64,000 nt of DNA from Hevea brasiliensis (Eukaryota; Streptophyta; Magnoliopsida; Malpighiales; Euphorbiaceae). Made by a program: the position numbers and the translations under genes. Of the stretch, positions 10,717 to 20,593 are shown piece after piece. The notes beneath the pieces were generated by a model. It did not search any database. It saw only the letters and a program-made list of their open reading frames with translations, and had not been told where the DNA came from. How positions within the stretch are numbered: the first letter of the stretch is position 1; every line of letters starts with the position of its first letter. The stretch covers positions 80,949,183 through 81,013,182 of the forward strand of contig NC_079499.1 in NCBI RefSeq assembly GCF_030052815.1. Reading direction: 5' to 3'.

Positions 10717-12089
10717 AGCACTCAAGGTCCTCATGGTAACCAATGTAAAGTCATACCCATCAGATGGCTCTTCAATGTGCACATCCTCTTCATTTTCATT
10801 CCCCTCAACTAACATCAAAGGTTTGGCCTCCTTTTCTTCCTCGCCCTCTACCTCCCCATCTTTCCTAATTACCATGACTCTCTTGTTGGAACATTGGGAA
10901 GCATAATGCTCATATCCCAAACACTTAAAACATTTCACATCTATAGTCCTAGTAGTGGCAGTACCCCCCTTCTCCTTATCTTTACTTTCTACCTTTTCTT
11001 TTCCCTTCCACTCTTCTTTCCTAAACTTATGAATTTCTTTCTCGCCCTTAGAAGTCTTATCTACATTTGGTTTCCAAGGGGCCTTTGGAGCTGAATGGAC
11101 ACCACTACCATACTTCAAAGCTCTTTTCATCTTCAATTGTTTTTCTACTTTAATGGTTATGTGCACCAACTCAGTCAAATTAGTGTAAGAGTGCAACTCA
11201 ACAACATGTGCAATCTCCATGTTCAGACTAGCTAGGAAACGTGCCATAGTAGCCGCTGGAGGTTCATCTAATTGTGCCCTAGCTAAGGCTATCTCCATTG
11301 CCTTATAATATTCCTCTACACTCTTCCTTCCTTGTGTCATCCTTTGCAACCTTTGGTGGAGTTCCCTAAAGTAGTGTTGGGGAACAAATCTCTCACTTAT
11401 TGCTTCTTTCATAGCCTCCCAAGAAGCAATGGTCTAAGATCTAAAGTCCTTCTCCTAACCATCAATTAGTGTCACCACACTATAGCATACTCCTTAAACT
11501 CTAAGGCTGCAAGCTTCACCTTCTTTTCCTCACTATAGTTATGACACTAAAAAATTGGCTCAACTTGTCTTTCCTACTCCATGTAGGCATCCAGATTCTC
11601 TTTCCCATGAAAGGGAGGAATTTTCATCTTAATACTACCCACATTAGTGTCTACCCTCTCTTCTTGGCCTCCATACCCATAATCACCATATCTATACTCC
11701 CCAAATCTAGGCAACCTACCTCCTCTTCTACCTCTAGTTCCCCTACCCCTAGGTGGTCTATGACCCCTACCACCATAGTTGTAGTTCCCATACTCAAATT
11801 CTTCTTCTATATCTTCTTCAAACTCTTCCTCAACATGCACTTCACCCTTAAGGTTCTACACTCTTGGTTCCTTTATATTTCTCTCTTCTTGCCTTCTGTC
11901 CCTAGCATCAACTCTACCCCTTGCTCTCTCTTCCCTATCCCTTCTCATCTCCTCCAAAATCCTATTCATGTCATCCCTCAATGTATTCATGCCCAAGGTC
12001 AACCTCTCAAATTGTGCAGTCACGGCGTCCCTATACATAGCTTCATCAACTATGACTCTCTCCCCACTACTACCAGTTTCATTTGACAT
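10717..12089 (-). pseudogene. Gypsy A gag
   Basis: The start is the ATG at 12089 (MSNETGSSGE). The N-terminal segment is a charged coiled-coil-like stretch rich in Arg/Glu, followed by a Gly/Arg/Tyr-rich region (RPPRGRGTRGRRGGR) and the entry to the retrotransposon gag domain (MKIPPFHGKENLDAYMEW). The gag core continues in another frame at 11412 (RFVPQHYFRELHQRLQRM, SVEEYYKAM). A zinc knuckle CFKCLGYEHYASQC lies near 10935-10890. Stops at about 11855, 11577 and 11535, plus a small indel before 11412, break the frame. The gag C-terminus ([11 protein letters not shown]) runs straight into RT sequence. Confidence 0.88.
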
Positions 12090-12104
12090 AATTTTGAGCT
12101 GCAA

Positions 12105-13522
12105 GAAAACAAGTTAGTAGGAACTGGCTATCCCTTTCTAGGTGTTTCACACAAACAGATGACTTTTACCCTCTAATGCACTCACACCCTCAAGCCTTTT
12201 ACCACTCACTTCTTCTTGCTTGGTTCCCTTGGAACTGAGATACTAATGGCAATTCAAACACTCACAAATTTTGAACAAAATGATCAAGAACGACAAGGAA
12301 TAAGACGTAACACAAGAATAAGCAATGTGACACTTGGGTCAAAATAAGAGATAGACACCAAATGAAGAGTTATTAAACTGGAACGAAGACAACCTAATGA
12401 AATAATATCAAGCTCAAATATCAAATTTCACAATTAATGCAGCACAGATAGCAACAGTTCACATAATTCACCAAAAATGTGCTCCAATTTTGGTTTATCA
12501 CACAAACGAATGTATTTGGATATGAAATTTGATAGACACAGGCAGCCCAATACTGGCTAACTACTAGTAACATTTCAGGAGTTTCTGGAGGGGTTTACTA
12601 TGTAAACTAAATTTGATTAGGTTTGCCGTAAAATTTTGGCTCGGTAAGAGAACAGTGTCAAATGACCCCCAAAATTGACACAGGAACTACTGAAATGGGA
12701 CATAAACTGCCTGTAAATTTTTAGAGTTTTGAAGATTGGTTTCTTATGTGAATTAAATTTGATCAGGTCTGTCGCCAAATTTTGGTTTGCTAGGCAAACA
12801 ATGTCAAACAACTACCAAAATTGACATAGAAACTAGTGAAACGGGGTATAAACAGCCTGTAAATTTTCGAAGCTTTCTGGGTTGGTTTGTTATGTGAAAT
12901 AAAAGTAGTCCAGTTTCAATAGACAAACAGTGGTATTTTCACTCCAAATTTGGTATGAAGCACAATAATTATACCCAAATAATGCTGGTGAAATTTCAAA
13001 GCCAAATTCAAACTTTAACCCCACGTTTCTATAATTTCCCCCAATTCAACAATGGTAGCAATTGACAATTCCAGCACAAACGCTACAAACTCCACTAGGA
13101 CAAGAGATATATCATCAAAATTGCATTCCTAACAGTTACTAATCATGTCAATGCCCAATTTCAGTCATCAATTCATCAATCTCTCTTAAATCACAATTAG
13201 TGCAGTAGGCTCAACATGCTTGATATTATGCAAGAGTTCAAAGAAATTAGCTAGCACAAAAATGGTATAAGCTGGAATATAGATTAAAACCTAAGATAAA
13301 ACTAAAATCAAAGACAGATTTAAAGAAATTTTTCTCTAAAACCCTAGATGAAGATTTCAGCTGCAAGAATTGGAAATAGAAATAAAAAGCATGGAAGATG
13401 AAGAAAAACAAAAACCCTAGAAATGTATTCTTTGGCAGAATGCCTTAGAAGCTTAAACTAAACAGAAAAATCAACTTAAGGAAAATAAAAAATGAAGGAT
13501 ACTTACTTGATTTGATGCCCTA
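12105..13522 (-). other. Gypsy A untranslated leader with tandem repeats
   Basis: A 1.4-kb noncoding stretch lies between the PBS and gag. It holds about two and a half tandem copies of a unit of about 145 bp beginning near 12580, 12725 and 12871 (each with a YCTGTAAATTTT word and a TTGGTTT..TATGTRAA block). No coding frame is convincing. Confidence 0.75.
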
Positions 13523-13524
13523 AT

Positions 13525-13536
13525 GCTCTGATACCA
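13525..13536 (-). other. Gypsy A primer binding site
   Basis: Plus-strand GCTCTGATACCA is TGGTATCAGAGC on the element strand, complementary to initiator-methionine tRNA. It lies three bases inside the 5' LTR. Confidence 0.92.
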
Positions 13537-13849
13537 ATATGATAGGAACCCAAATGAACATTGCCTAAGGATGCAGACCTCTAATGGAACCCAAGGATCT
13601 TTAACACCAAAATAAGTTTTCTTTGAACAAAATAAAATGCAATCTCTATGGAAAAAGAAGCACTAGAATATATATTCAAAGAGGAATAGATCAAGTGTCA
13701 ACATAATAACCCAACTTGTAGCAGATTACATTGATCATTAAGTAAAATAGGTAAGTGATCAAGTTGCCTAAGTTTTAGTTCTTCCAGAAACTAGCAAGAA
13801 AGAAAACTCAAACTCTCTCAAATGGAGGCTCTCATAAACTCAAATCAAC

Positions 13850-14185
13850 TCAACTAAGCCTTGATCCCAAGAATTTGGGGTCGGCTATATGGATTCTTTT
13901 TCTCCATTCTAAATGATTTGTGGTTAAATCTTCAGAAATGTGTAATGTTTCTAGGTCATGTTGTACTACTCTCCTCCAATTCAGTTTAGGTTTACCCCTT
14001 CTTTTCTTTCTATCCTCTAATCTAATGTGCTCTACTTGTCTAACTGGAGCCTCTGTATGTCTATGCTTCACATGACCAAACCACCTCAATCTCCCTTCTC
14101 TCAACTTATCCTCAATTGGCACCACTCCTACCTTTTCTCTAATACTCTCACTACGGACTTTATCTAGTCTAGTATGACCACTCAT
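13850..14185 (-). pseudogene. LINE ORF C-terminal region
   Basis: The minus-strand open frame contains REGRLRWFGHVKHR, KPKLNWRRVV and a terminal DPKFLGSRLS, the conserved C-terminus of plant RTE-like LINE proteins. It belongs to the same LINE as the RT at 14186-15550 but is separated from it by a stop. Confidence 0.85.
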
Positions 14186-15550
14186 CTATCTTAACATTCT
14201 CATCTCCGCAACTCTTATCTTAAACATATACGACTCCTTCAGTGCACAACACTTACTACCATATAACATGGCCGATCGTATGGCTGAACGGTAAAATTTT
14301 CCTTTCAACTTATTAGAAATTTTGCGATCACATAAAACTCCCGTGGCATTTCTCCATTTCAACCATCCAGCTTTAATCCTATGACTAACATCCTCCTCAC
14401 ATCCCCCATCTACTTGAAGGATTGAGCCGAGATATTTAAAGTGATAACTTTGGGGCAATACCACTCCATCCAAACTAACTAACAATTCCTTTTCTATCAC
14501 CAGTTCGGCCTTCATTGAAATTGCAATGCATGTATTATGTCTTCGTTCTATTTAATTTAAAACCCTTTGACTCTAGAGTACTTATCCAAAGCTCTAGTTT
14601 TCTATTGACTTCTTCTCGCGTCTCATCTATTAGAATTATATCATCTGCAAACATCATGTATCAAGGGATACTCTCTTGTATATGTTTCGTCAATTCATCT
14701 GAAACTAATGTAAAAAGGTAATGGCTTACAGCTGAAACTTGGTGTAATCCAATTGAGATAGGAAATCTCTTGTGTCCCCTCTCACTGTGCTCACAATAGT
14801 AGTTGCTCCTTCATACATATCTTTCAACACTTGTATGTACCTAATAGATACCCTCTTTTGTTTTAACACTCTCCATAAGACATCTCTTGGAACACTATCA
14901 TAAGCCTTCTCCAAATTGATAAAAACCATGTGTAGATCTTTCTTCATATCTCTATATTTCTACATCAAGCTTCTAATGAGAAAGATCGCTTTCATAGTTG
15001 AACAAGAAGCCAAATTTGATTGGGAGAGATAGAAGTGTCATGATTTAGTCGATGTTCCACAACTCTCTCCCACAACTTCATAGTATGGCACATGAGTTTA
15101 ATTCCCCTATAGTTTGAGCAATTTTGTATGTCTTTCTTATTTTTAAAAATAGGTACTAAAATACTCCTCCATTCCTCAAGCATTTTTTTTTGAGTTTAGA
15201 ATTTTATTAAATAATTTAGTTAACCATGTCACTCCCATATCTCCCAAACACTTTCACACTTCAATTAGTATTCCATCGGGTCTACAGTCTTTACCCACTT
15301 TCATTTTCTTAAGTGCCTCCTTTACTTCTAAAGATCTAATCCTTCTAGTATAATTCACATTCTTTTCTATTGCTCTGTAGTCTATATTCACGCTATTACC
15401 ACTTTGATTATTGTTAAAGAGATAATCAAAATAATTTCTCCATCTTTCTTTAATGTCTTCATCTTTCACCAACACTTTTCCTTCTTTATCCTTAATGTAC
15501 TTAACTTGATTGAGATCTTGACATTTCTTTTCTCTCCTCCTTACTAATCT
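14186..15550 (-). pseudogene. LINE reverse transcriptase remnant
   Basis: The frame begins inside the ORF2 linker (RREKKCQDLNQVKYI, then EDIKERWRNYFDYLFN) at about 15550-15400, with no endonuclease domain upstream. RT blocks follow in pieces: NYRGIKLMCHTMKLWERVVEHRL (about 15100), [17 protein letters not shown] (14930), the FADD catalytic motif (14640-14651) and FKYLGSILQ (14440). The protein is broken by several stops and frame changes. The downstream part (14185-13850) continues in another frame with the C-terminal GRLRWFGHV region typical of plant RTE elements. Confidence 0.88.
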
Positions 15551-16151
15551 ATAAATGGAGGCTCTCATGTGCAGTAGAAATGAAAAACTAAATGAAGAAA
15601 ATAATATTCTCCTCCCTATAAACCTAGGGTTACAGAAACACAAGCTGATGATGTTAAGACAAGAGTTAAAAATTATTGTTCCATGTTGGCAATTCTAACA
15701 AGAATAGTAAGTGTATTAATTATAAAGACAAAAAGATGGCAGCAACAATGATTGCAAAAGGGCTGAAGGTGGCAGCAATTGGTCTCTCTTTGTGGCAAAA
15801 TATTGAGGCCCACTTGGTCAAAAAGTAGCCCTCTTTAATTCAAATGAACCAATGAGCTCCCTCCACTTGGCGTGAACCCTACAAACACCTAGGAGGCTGC
15901 CAAGTGAACTCCAAAGTGGCATGAGGCATGTCCAAAGTGGCTGGTGATGTGGCAATGGAAGCTCCAACTTGGCACATGGTGATCCACTTAGATTCTTAGA
16001 GCAAGCAAGCTAGACCTTCCTTATGCAGCTCACCTCCTAAACTGAAAATCCTTTTATGGTCCATGAGCATGCTTTGAAGTTGCTTAGCTCTCGCCCTAGT
16101 GATTGCCCCTTTGAAGGGTGGTGGAGCTCCATGATGATCCTCATTACTTTC

Positions 16152-16828
16152 CAGTCTCACTCCATGACTTTTCACTTCTCTCTTAATTTTTCTCTTTATT
16201 TTTACTCTTAGTCACTCTCTTCTCCTCATTAGAACTCTCGGCCTCTGCTTTGTCTACACTTTTACTCTCAGCCTTACTAGTGTTTTTCTTCTCAATTGAT
16301 TTCCTCAATTTCACTTGATCCTCATATGCTTGTCTCGGGGTTAACGGAACTAATGTTACCTTTTGGCCATCCTTTTCAAAAGAATACCAATTTTTGTAAC
16401 CATCATGTACCACTCGTCTCAAACTGCCATGGCCTACCAAGTAACAGATGACCAGCATGCATAGGCACTACATCACATATAACCTCATTATGATATCTAC
16501 CAATGGAAAAAGCAACTAGTGCTTGCTTAGTCACTTTAACTTCTCCACATTCATTCAACCATTGTAATTTGTATGGTCTAGGATGTTTCAAATTATGGAA
16601 CTTCAATTTCTCAACTAATAGTGTACTAGCTACATTAGTACAACTACCTCTATCTATTATCATTCTACATGCTTTATCCTGAATGAGGCATCTAGTATGA
16701 AATATATTTTCCCTTTGCTCCTCTTCACCAACCTCTCCCTTCGCTTGCATATTCAATGCTCTCCTAGTGACTAATGTACTCCCCTCTACAGCATACTCTA
16801 CATTAGTAGCATCTTCTAATGGAGGCAT
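16152..16828 (-). pseudogene. Gypsy B protease region
   Basis: The minus-strand frame from 16828 carries an aspartic protease-like domain: the catalytic triad position reads IIDRGSCTNVAS (the clade usually has D-G-G or D-S-G, so the middle residue is Arg), then VVPMHAGHLLLGRPWQF. After a frame change the product continues at 16458 (VPLTPRQAYEDQVKLRK) into a lysine/glutamate-rich linker that stops at 16183. The B sequence is then interrupted by element A at 16146/7312. The linker resumes on the other side. Confidence 0.85.
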
Positions 16829-16879
16829 AGAATCACTATCTTTATCACTCTCAGTCTCTATATTTCCATTATCCCTTTA

Positions 16880-17996
16880 AGATCATTGCCCTTTTATTGG
16901 GGCATTGTGAAGCAATATGACCTATCTCCATACATCTAAAGCACTTTATATCCCTATTTCTCTGAGATTGGGAAGAGTTCATACTTTTATCTTTATTATC
17001 CCCGTCAGGCTCTTACTTTCTTCATGCTTAGGCTTAAAAACAGTCTTATCCTCCTTCTTGGGCTAGTTCGGTTTCCCTGAGCTCTTAGGAACTGAACTTG
17101 TGCTACTGCCATATCTCAACATCTTTTTCCTCCTGAGCTGCTTTTCAATTTTCATGGCCATATGCACCATGTCCTCTAGCTCCTCATAATGCTGCAACTC
17201 AACTAAATAAGCTATTTTTTTATTCAAACCATCTAAGAATCGAGCCATTGTGGCTTCTCTGTCTTCTTCAACATTTGCCCGAATCATAGCAATCTCTGTC
17301 TCCTTATGTTATTCTTCCACACTCTGTCCCTTGTGTGAGTCTCTGCAGGCTTTGATGTAATTCTCTGTAATAGTGGTTAGGGACAAATCTTCTTCTCATG
17401 ACAGCTTTTATCTCATCCCAGGTGTTAATAGGCCTCTCTCTGTTTCTTCTTTTGCTCAAAATCATTTGATCCCACCATACAAGAGTATAGTCAGTAAATT
17501 TAACAGTAGCAAGTTTTACTTTTTTTTCTTCTAAATAGTTGTGACAATAAAAAATTAGCTCAACATTTTGTTCCCACTCAAGGTAAACATCTGGATCATT
17601 CTTCCCTTGGAAAGATGGAATTTTCATTTTGATGCTCCCAATGTTTCGATCAGCACCATCTCTACCCTTGTCATCTCTCCTCGGCCTTCTTTCATGCCTT
17701 TCTCTCCTCTGATAAAGTCAGTCCTCATTTATGATTGAAGTCCGATCATAATTATTCTCATCTTCCTCATCCTGCTCATCTTCAAACTCTTCAGGGGGAG
17801 AGTTATTGTTGTTATGTCTAGCTTGCCTCCTAGCATTAAGCCTCTCCCTTTGCAAGTTACCTATAGTAGCTTCTTGCCTATTTAGTCTAGCCTCTTGCCT
17901 TTCCATTTGATTCCTCGTCTGCTCATACTGTTGTTGAATAGCTTGCATTATGAAGAATTGATCTGATTTCTCTTCTTCACAATTTTTGTGTGACAT
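16880..17996 (-). pseudogene. Gypsy B gag
   Basis: It starts with MSHKNCEEEK at 17996. An N-terminal Gln/Arg-rich coiled coil (about residues 15-60) and an acidic stretch are followed by the gag core (MKIPSFQGKNDPDVYLEWEQ, then RRRFVPNHYYRELHQSLQRL) at 17627-17304, and a frame change to 17287-17063. A zinc knuckle CFRCMEIGHIASQC is encoded near 16945-16900. At least one stop (about 17718) and two frame changes break it. It is related to gag of element A but clearly a different family. Confidence 0.85.
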
Positions 17997-18016
17997 AATT
18001 GTAAAACTTGCAAAAG

Positions 18017-18520
18017 AATATTACGGATAAATTTTAACAACTATTTCTGAACTTATATAGTTGTAACACTATAGTCCTTTAACTTTGAAATGTAATATAA
18101 AATCCCCTAAACTTTCAAATTTTGTATAATAAAATCTCTTTAAATTTTAATTACTAATTTTTCAGTTAGAAATTGACGTGAATAGCTCCCACATGACGCT
18201 TATTCAATATTTCTCTCTTCTCTCTTATGCAAAGTGTAAAATTATTTTCTCTATGTGTGAAAAATTATTCAGTCTACAGATAGAAAAATGATTCAATTTA
18301 CATATGACTTGAGAGAAAAAAGAGAAATATTGACTAAACTCTATACTGGAACTGTCCAGGTCAGCGTCTAACTGAAAAACCGATAATTGGATGTTAGAGG
18401 GATTTTACTGTGCAAAATTTGAAAGTTGATAGGGTTTTATGTTACATTTTTAAGTTGAAGGACTGTAATGTTATAACTAGATAAGTTCAGGGACAGTTAT
18501 CAAAATTTATCTAAAATATT
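18017..18520. mobile_element. MITE with long terminal inverted repeats
   Basis: About 504 bp with terminal inverted repeats of about 150 bp. The left arm begins AATATTACGGATAAATTTT and the right arm ends AAAATTTATCTAAAATATT; the inner arms share the words CTTTCAAATTTTG and TTTTTCAGTTAGA in opposite orientation. No coding capacity. A clear target duplication was not found (GCAAAAG on the left and AGCAAAT on the right are only similar). It lies in the untranslated leader of gypsy B. A foldback or Mutator-like MITE is the best guess. Confidence 0.78.
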
Positions 18521-18967
18521 AGCAAATATCCTCACAACACTCTCTCACGTGTTTACACTTACTAAATGTCACTCCACTAGTATTTCACACAATTTAGGCT
18601 TTTACCCTGTTCTGTGCTCACACACTCTTGCCTTTTTTCATTATTTAATTTTTCCTTTTAGCTCTTTAAGAAACTAACCAAACTCACTCAAAGTAACCAA
18701 CTTGTAATATTCAACAAAATTGAAGACTGAGGAAACGAAATAAAAACAAGCAACAGAAAGACGAATACAAAGAGAGAATGATAAAGGACTCTAGAATTCA
18801 AAGAAACAGAATAAGATACTTTTATTAGAAACTGAAACAAACGAAGCAGTAAAGAAGCAAAAGTCTAGGTAAAAATTTAATAATTTAGAGTGTGTAGTGA
18901 ACCCTAATTGTGTCACACCAAATCTGCCTTCTTTTGTTTTTTTTTAATTAATTTTTTTTTGCTAGTA

Positions 18968-19285
18968 GCAGACCTGAAATTCTGCAGAAAAAAAAATTTT
19001 GTAGTTTTTTTTTTAAGCTGTTGCAATTCATTTTTTTTTTCTCCAGTGGCAGATCTGAAATTCTGCAGAAAAAATCTGCAGAAAAGAAATTCTACAGTTT
19101 TTTTTTTAGCGGCAGAACTGAAATTCTGCAGAAAAAATCGCAGTTCTTTTTTTTTTTTTTTTTGGCCGCAGAACTGAAATTCTGCAGAAAAAAAATCTGC
19201 AGTTCCTTTTTTTTTTTTTTTTTTTTTTAATACTCAATTGGCAAATATGAAATTCTGCAGAAAAAAAATCTGCCCTTTTTTTTTT
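18968..19285 (-). repeat. Hairpin-forming tandem repeats in gypsy B leader
   Basis: Five copies start at 18968, 19049, 19112, 19168 and 19241. Each contains GCAGAnCTGAAATTCTGCAG (the last is diverged) followed by an A-run, usually CTGCAGTTC, and then a long T-run. On the element strand each unit can fold through GAACTG/CAGTTC and GCAGA/TCTGC pairings. The block lies between the PBS (19457) and gag (17996). Confidence 0.82.
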
Positions 19286-19456
19286 TTTTGAAACAAGAGA
19301 CAAAAAGGAAAGGAAGGAAAAAAAAAAATACTGAAGAAAACGCAAGATATAAAGAAACAAGGAAATTGATGAACAAGTTACAAAACAAAATAGTACGATG
19401 AATAAATAACAAAAAGAAAACACAAAAGGATAGATAGAACCTGATTTGGAGCCAAA

Positions 19457-19468
19457 GCTCTGATACCA
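19457..19468 (-). other. Gypsy B primer binding site
   Basis: Plus-strand GCTCTGATACCA, that is TGGTATCAGAGC on the element strand, three bases inside the B LTR. Confidence 0.9.
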
Positions 19469-19471
19469 AAT

Positions 19472-19582
19472 TGATGCAAACTTGCCTAACTTTACCTCAA
19501 AAGCTAGCTCACAAGGGGAGGTTTGTAAATCCATATATATAACACCCAAGATCTCCCTGCAAAACTGATGTGGGATGCATCA
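19472..19582 (-). repeat. Gypsy B 5' LTR (111 bp)
   Basis: It is bounded by the inverted termini TGATGCA and TGCATCA and directly adjoins the PBS. A TATATATA box lies at about 19535-19542. It is very short for a gypsy LTR. The partner 3' LTR lies outside the window or is lost, so the far boundary rests on the palindromic termini alone. Confidence 0.65.
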
Positions 19583-19817
19583 TTTGGTCTAGGGAAATTC
19601 TTATTATTAATAAGGAGTCAACTGTGATTAATAGTTGTTTGCTGTATTGATCGGGTTTTTTCTGCTCATAAATCCTGGAAAATACCATTCCTCAGAAATA
19701 AGAGGCAACTGTGATGAATAATGTCAAGTAAAATCTACTTCTTCTTCCTCTTCCAGTTGCTTGTCGTTGGTTGAGGAAGAAATGCAAAGAACCATCTAAT
19801 CTGAAAACTTTAAATTG

Positions 19818-19960
19818 TTAGGTGAGGATCCAAGAATAAGGTTTAATGTCTAATGCTTCCTCAATGTCCTCATGTGAAAGGTCATTGGCTTGAAAGCATG
19901 TGCTGAGCATACCTGTGCAGTGCACCCAATTCATGTCATACTGAAATTCAAATATAAGAA
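19818..19960 (-). other. Possible minus-strand terminal exon, unknown gene
   Basis: A minus-strand frame ends with TAA at 19818 and reads CFQANDLSHEDIEEALDI followed by KPYSWILT. A good splice acceptor (TTATATTTGAATTTCAG) lies just upstream at about 19945-19960. The composition looks protein-like rather than random and the sequence is outside recognisable transposons, but I do not recognise the family. It could be a gene fragment lying antisense in an upstream intron of the RING1-like gene, or chance. Confidence 0.3.
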
Positions 19961-20043
19961 TGAGAATGCGCAAGATTTGATTTCTGGTCCTTTTGATTGC
20001 ATACCCATTTAGAACACAGCTGTAATTCAACTAGGAAAGATTA

Positions 20044-20357
20044 TGTAGCTGTAGAATTATGCTGCGATTGTATTACACACTAGACAATTTAATACTTTAA
20101 TATAAATATACATGAGGAGAACCCTAATTCATTATGAGAAAATCACTCTTTTCATATGTTATCAGAACCTCGTCTTTCCACACTCCATTGCATTCAATTT
20201 TTCAATTTGTATACCCACTTGTAGCTAATAATGTTGGTACCTTAAAATTATATAGTGATTGTATATACACACTAGTGTCATTGTAATATTTCAATAATTT
20301 AATATAAATATACATGAGTGATAACCCTAATTCATTATGGGAGAATCACTCTTTTCA
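20044..20357 (+). mobile_element. TRIM-like miniature LTR retrotransposon
   Basis: Two direct repeats of 111 and 126 bp (20044-20154 and 20232-20357) share the blocks ACACACTAG, TTTAATATAAATATACATGA, ACCCTAATTCATTATG and AATCACTCTTTTCA, and both start TGT. Between them is only 77 bp, which opens with a PBS-like TGTTATCAGAACCTC at 20157-20171. No coding capacity. Exact target duplication is uncertain (GATTA occurs at 20039-20043 and at 20362-20366, four bases beyond the repeat end). Confidence 0.7.
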
Positions 20358-20593
20358 CTGTGATTAAACAAGTAAAATTGGACATACATTACAAGGAATT
20401 GAGTTTGTTTCAGGATTAATGCTATTTTATGGAAAATGCTATCTGATTATATTTTGGTTCACTATCCTGTTTTGGATTTTGATTAATATGGAACCTGCAA
20501 CATCTGCATAAGTTGCATAAGGGAGTTGCTCGCCCATGTCTGATAGGCAAAGTTTTAATAAATTAATTCCTAATCATGAATATGTCTGTACAG

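Larger units (their letters stand above)
13836..15552 (-). mobile_element. LINE, RTE-like, 5' truncated
   Basis: This minus-strand non-LTR retrotransposon is bordered by a perfect 16-bp target duplication (13820-13835 and 15553-15568). Reverse transcriptase words include [13 protein letters not shown] (about 14930-14890), the catalytic FADD at 14640-14651, YLGSILQVDGG, a GRLRWFGHV block at about 14090 and PKLNWRR. The 3' end (high-identity GACCCCAAATTCTTGGGATC followed by TTGAG-type repeats) is the tail shared by plant RTE-type LINEs and Au-like SINEs. The endonuclease is missing, so this is a typical 5'-truncated copy. Stops and frameshifts are present. Confidence 0.92.
7313..16146 (-). mobile_element. 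Gypsy element A, nested in B, contains a LINE
   Basis: This minus-strand Ty3/gypsy element lies between perfect CTTTC target duplications (7308-7312 and 16147-16151). Its 3' LTR is 7313-8213 and its 5' LTR is 13540-16146, the latter interrupted by a LINE. The interior has a PBS, a 1.4-kb leader with tandem repeats, gag, RT, RNase H and integrase, but no protease domain. Frameshifts, stops and an altered RT active site show it is inactive. It split element B between its protease and its RT, and therefore inserted later than B. Confidence 0.93.
13540..16146 (-). repeat. Gypsy A 5' LTR, split by a LINE
   Basis: It matches the 3' LTR (7313-8213) over its full length once the LINE (13836-15552) and one copy of the LINE target duplication are set aside, which leaves about 874 bp. 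The low end is TGATAGGAACCC. The high end reads CTCATTA where the other LTR reads CTCATCA, a terminal C to T change. Confidence 0.9.
878..19582 (-). mobile_element. Gypsy element B, degenerate, host of nested insertions
   Basis: This is a minus-strand Ty3/gypsy retrotransposon with its 5' LTR at 19472-19582. Reading right to left it runs 5' LTR, PBS, leader with hairpin repeats and a MITE, gag (17996 to about 16880), protease (16828 to about 16152), then element A (7313-16146), protease-RT linker and RT (7312-6361), then the copia element (1205-6355), and RNase H (1199 to about 880). The B sequence resumes on the far side of both insertions, and each insertion is bordered by a 5-bp direct repeat of B sequence. 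The 3' part beyond RNase H and the 3' LTR are absent from the window. Frameshifts and stops show it is dead. Confidence 0.88.

Noticed and set aside
18908..19549. Overlapping open frames on both strands around the T-runs
   Set aside because: They are created by the hairpin repeat array and homopolymers in the gypsy B leader.
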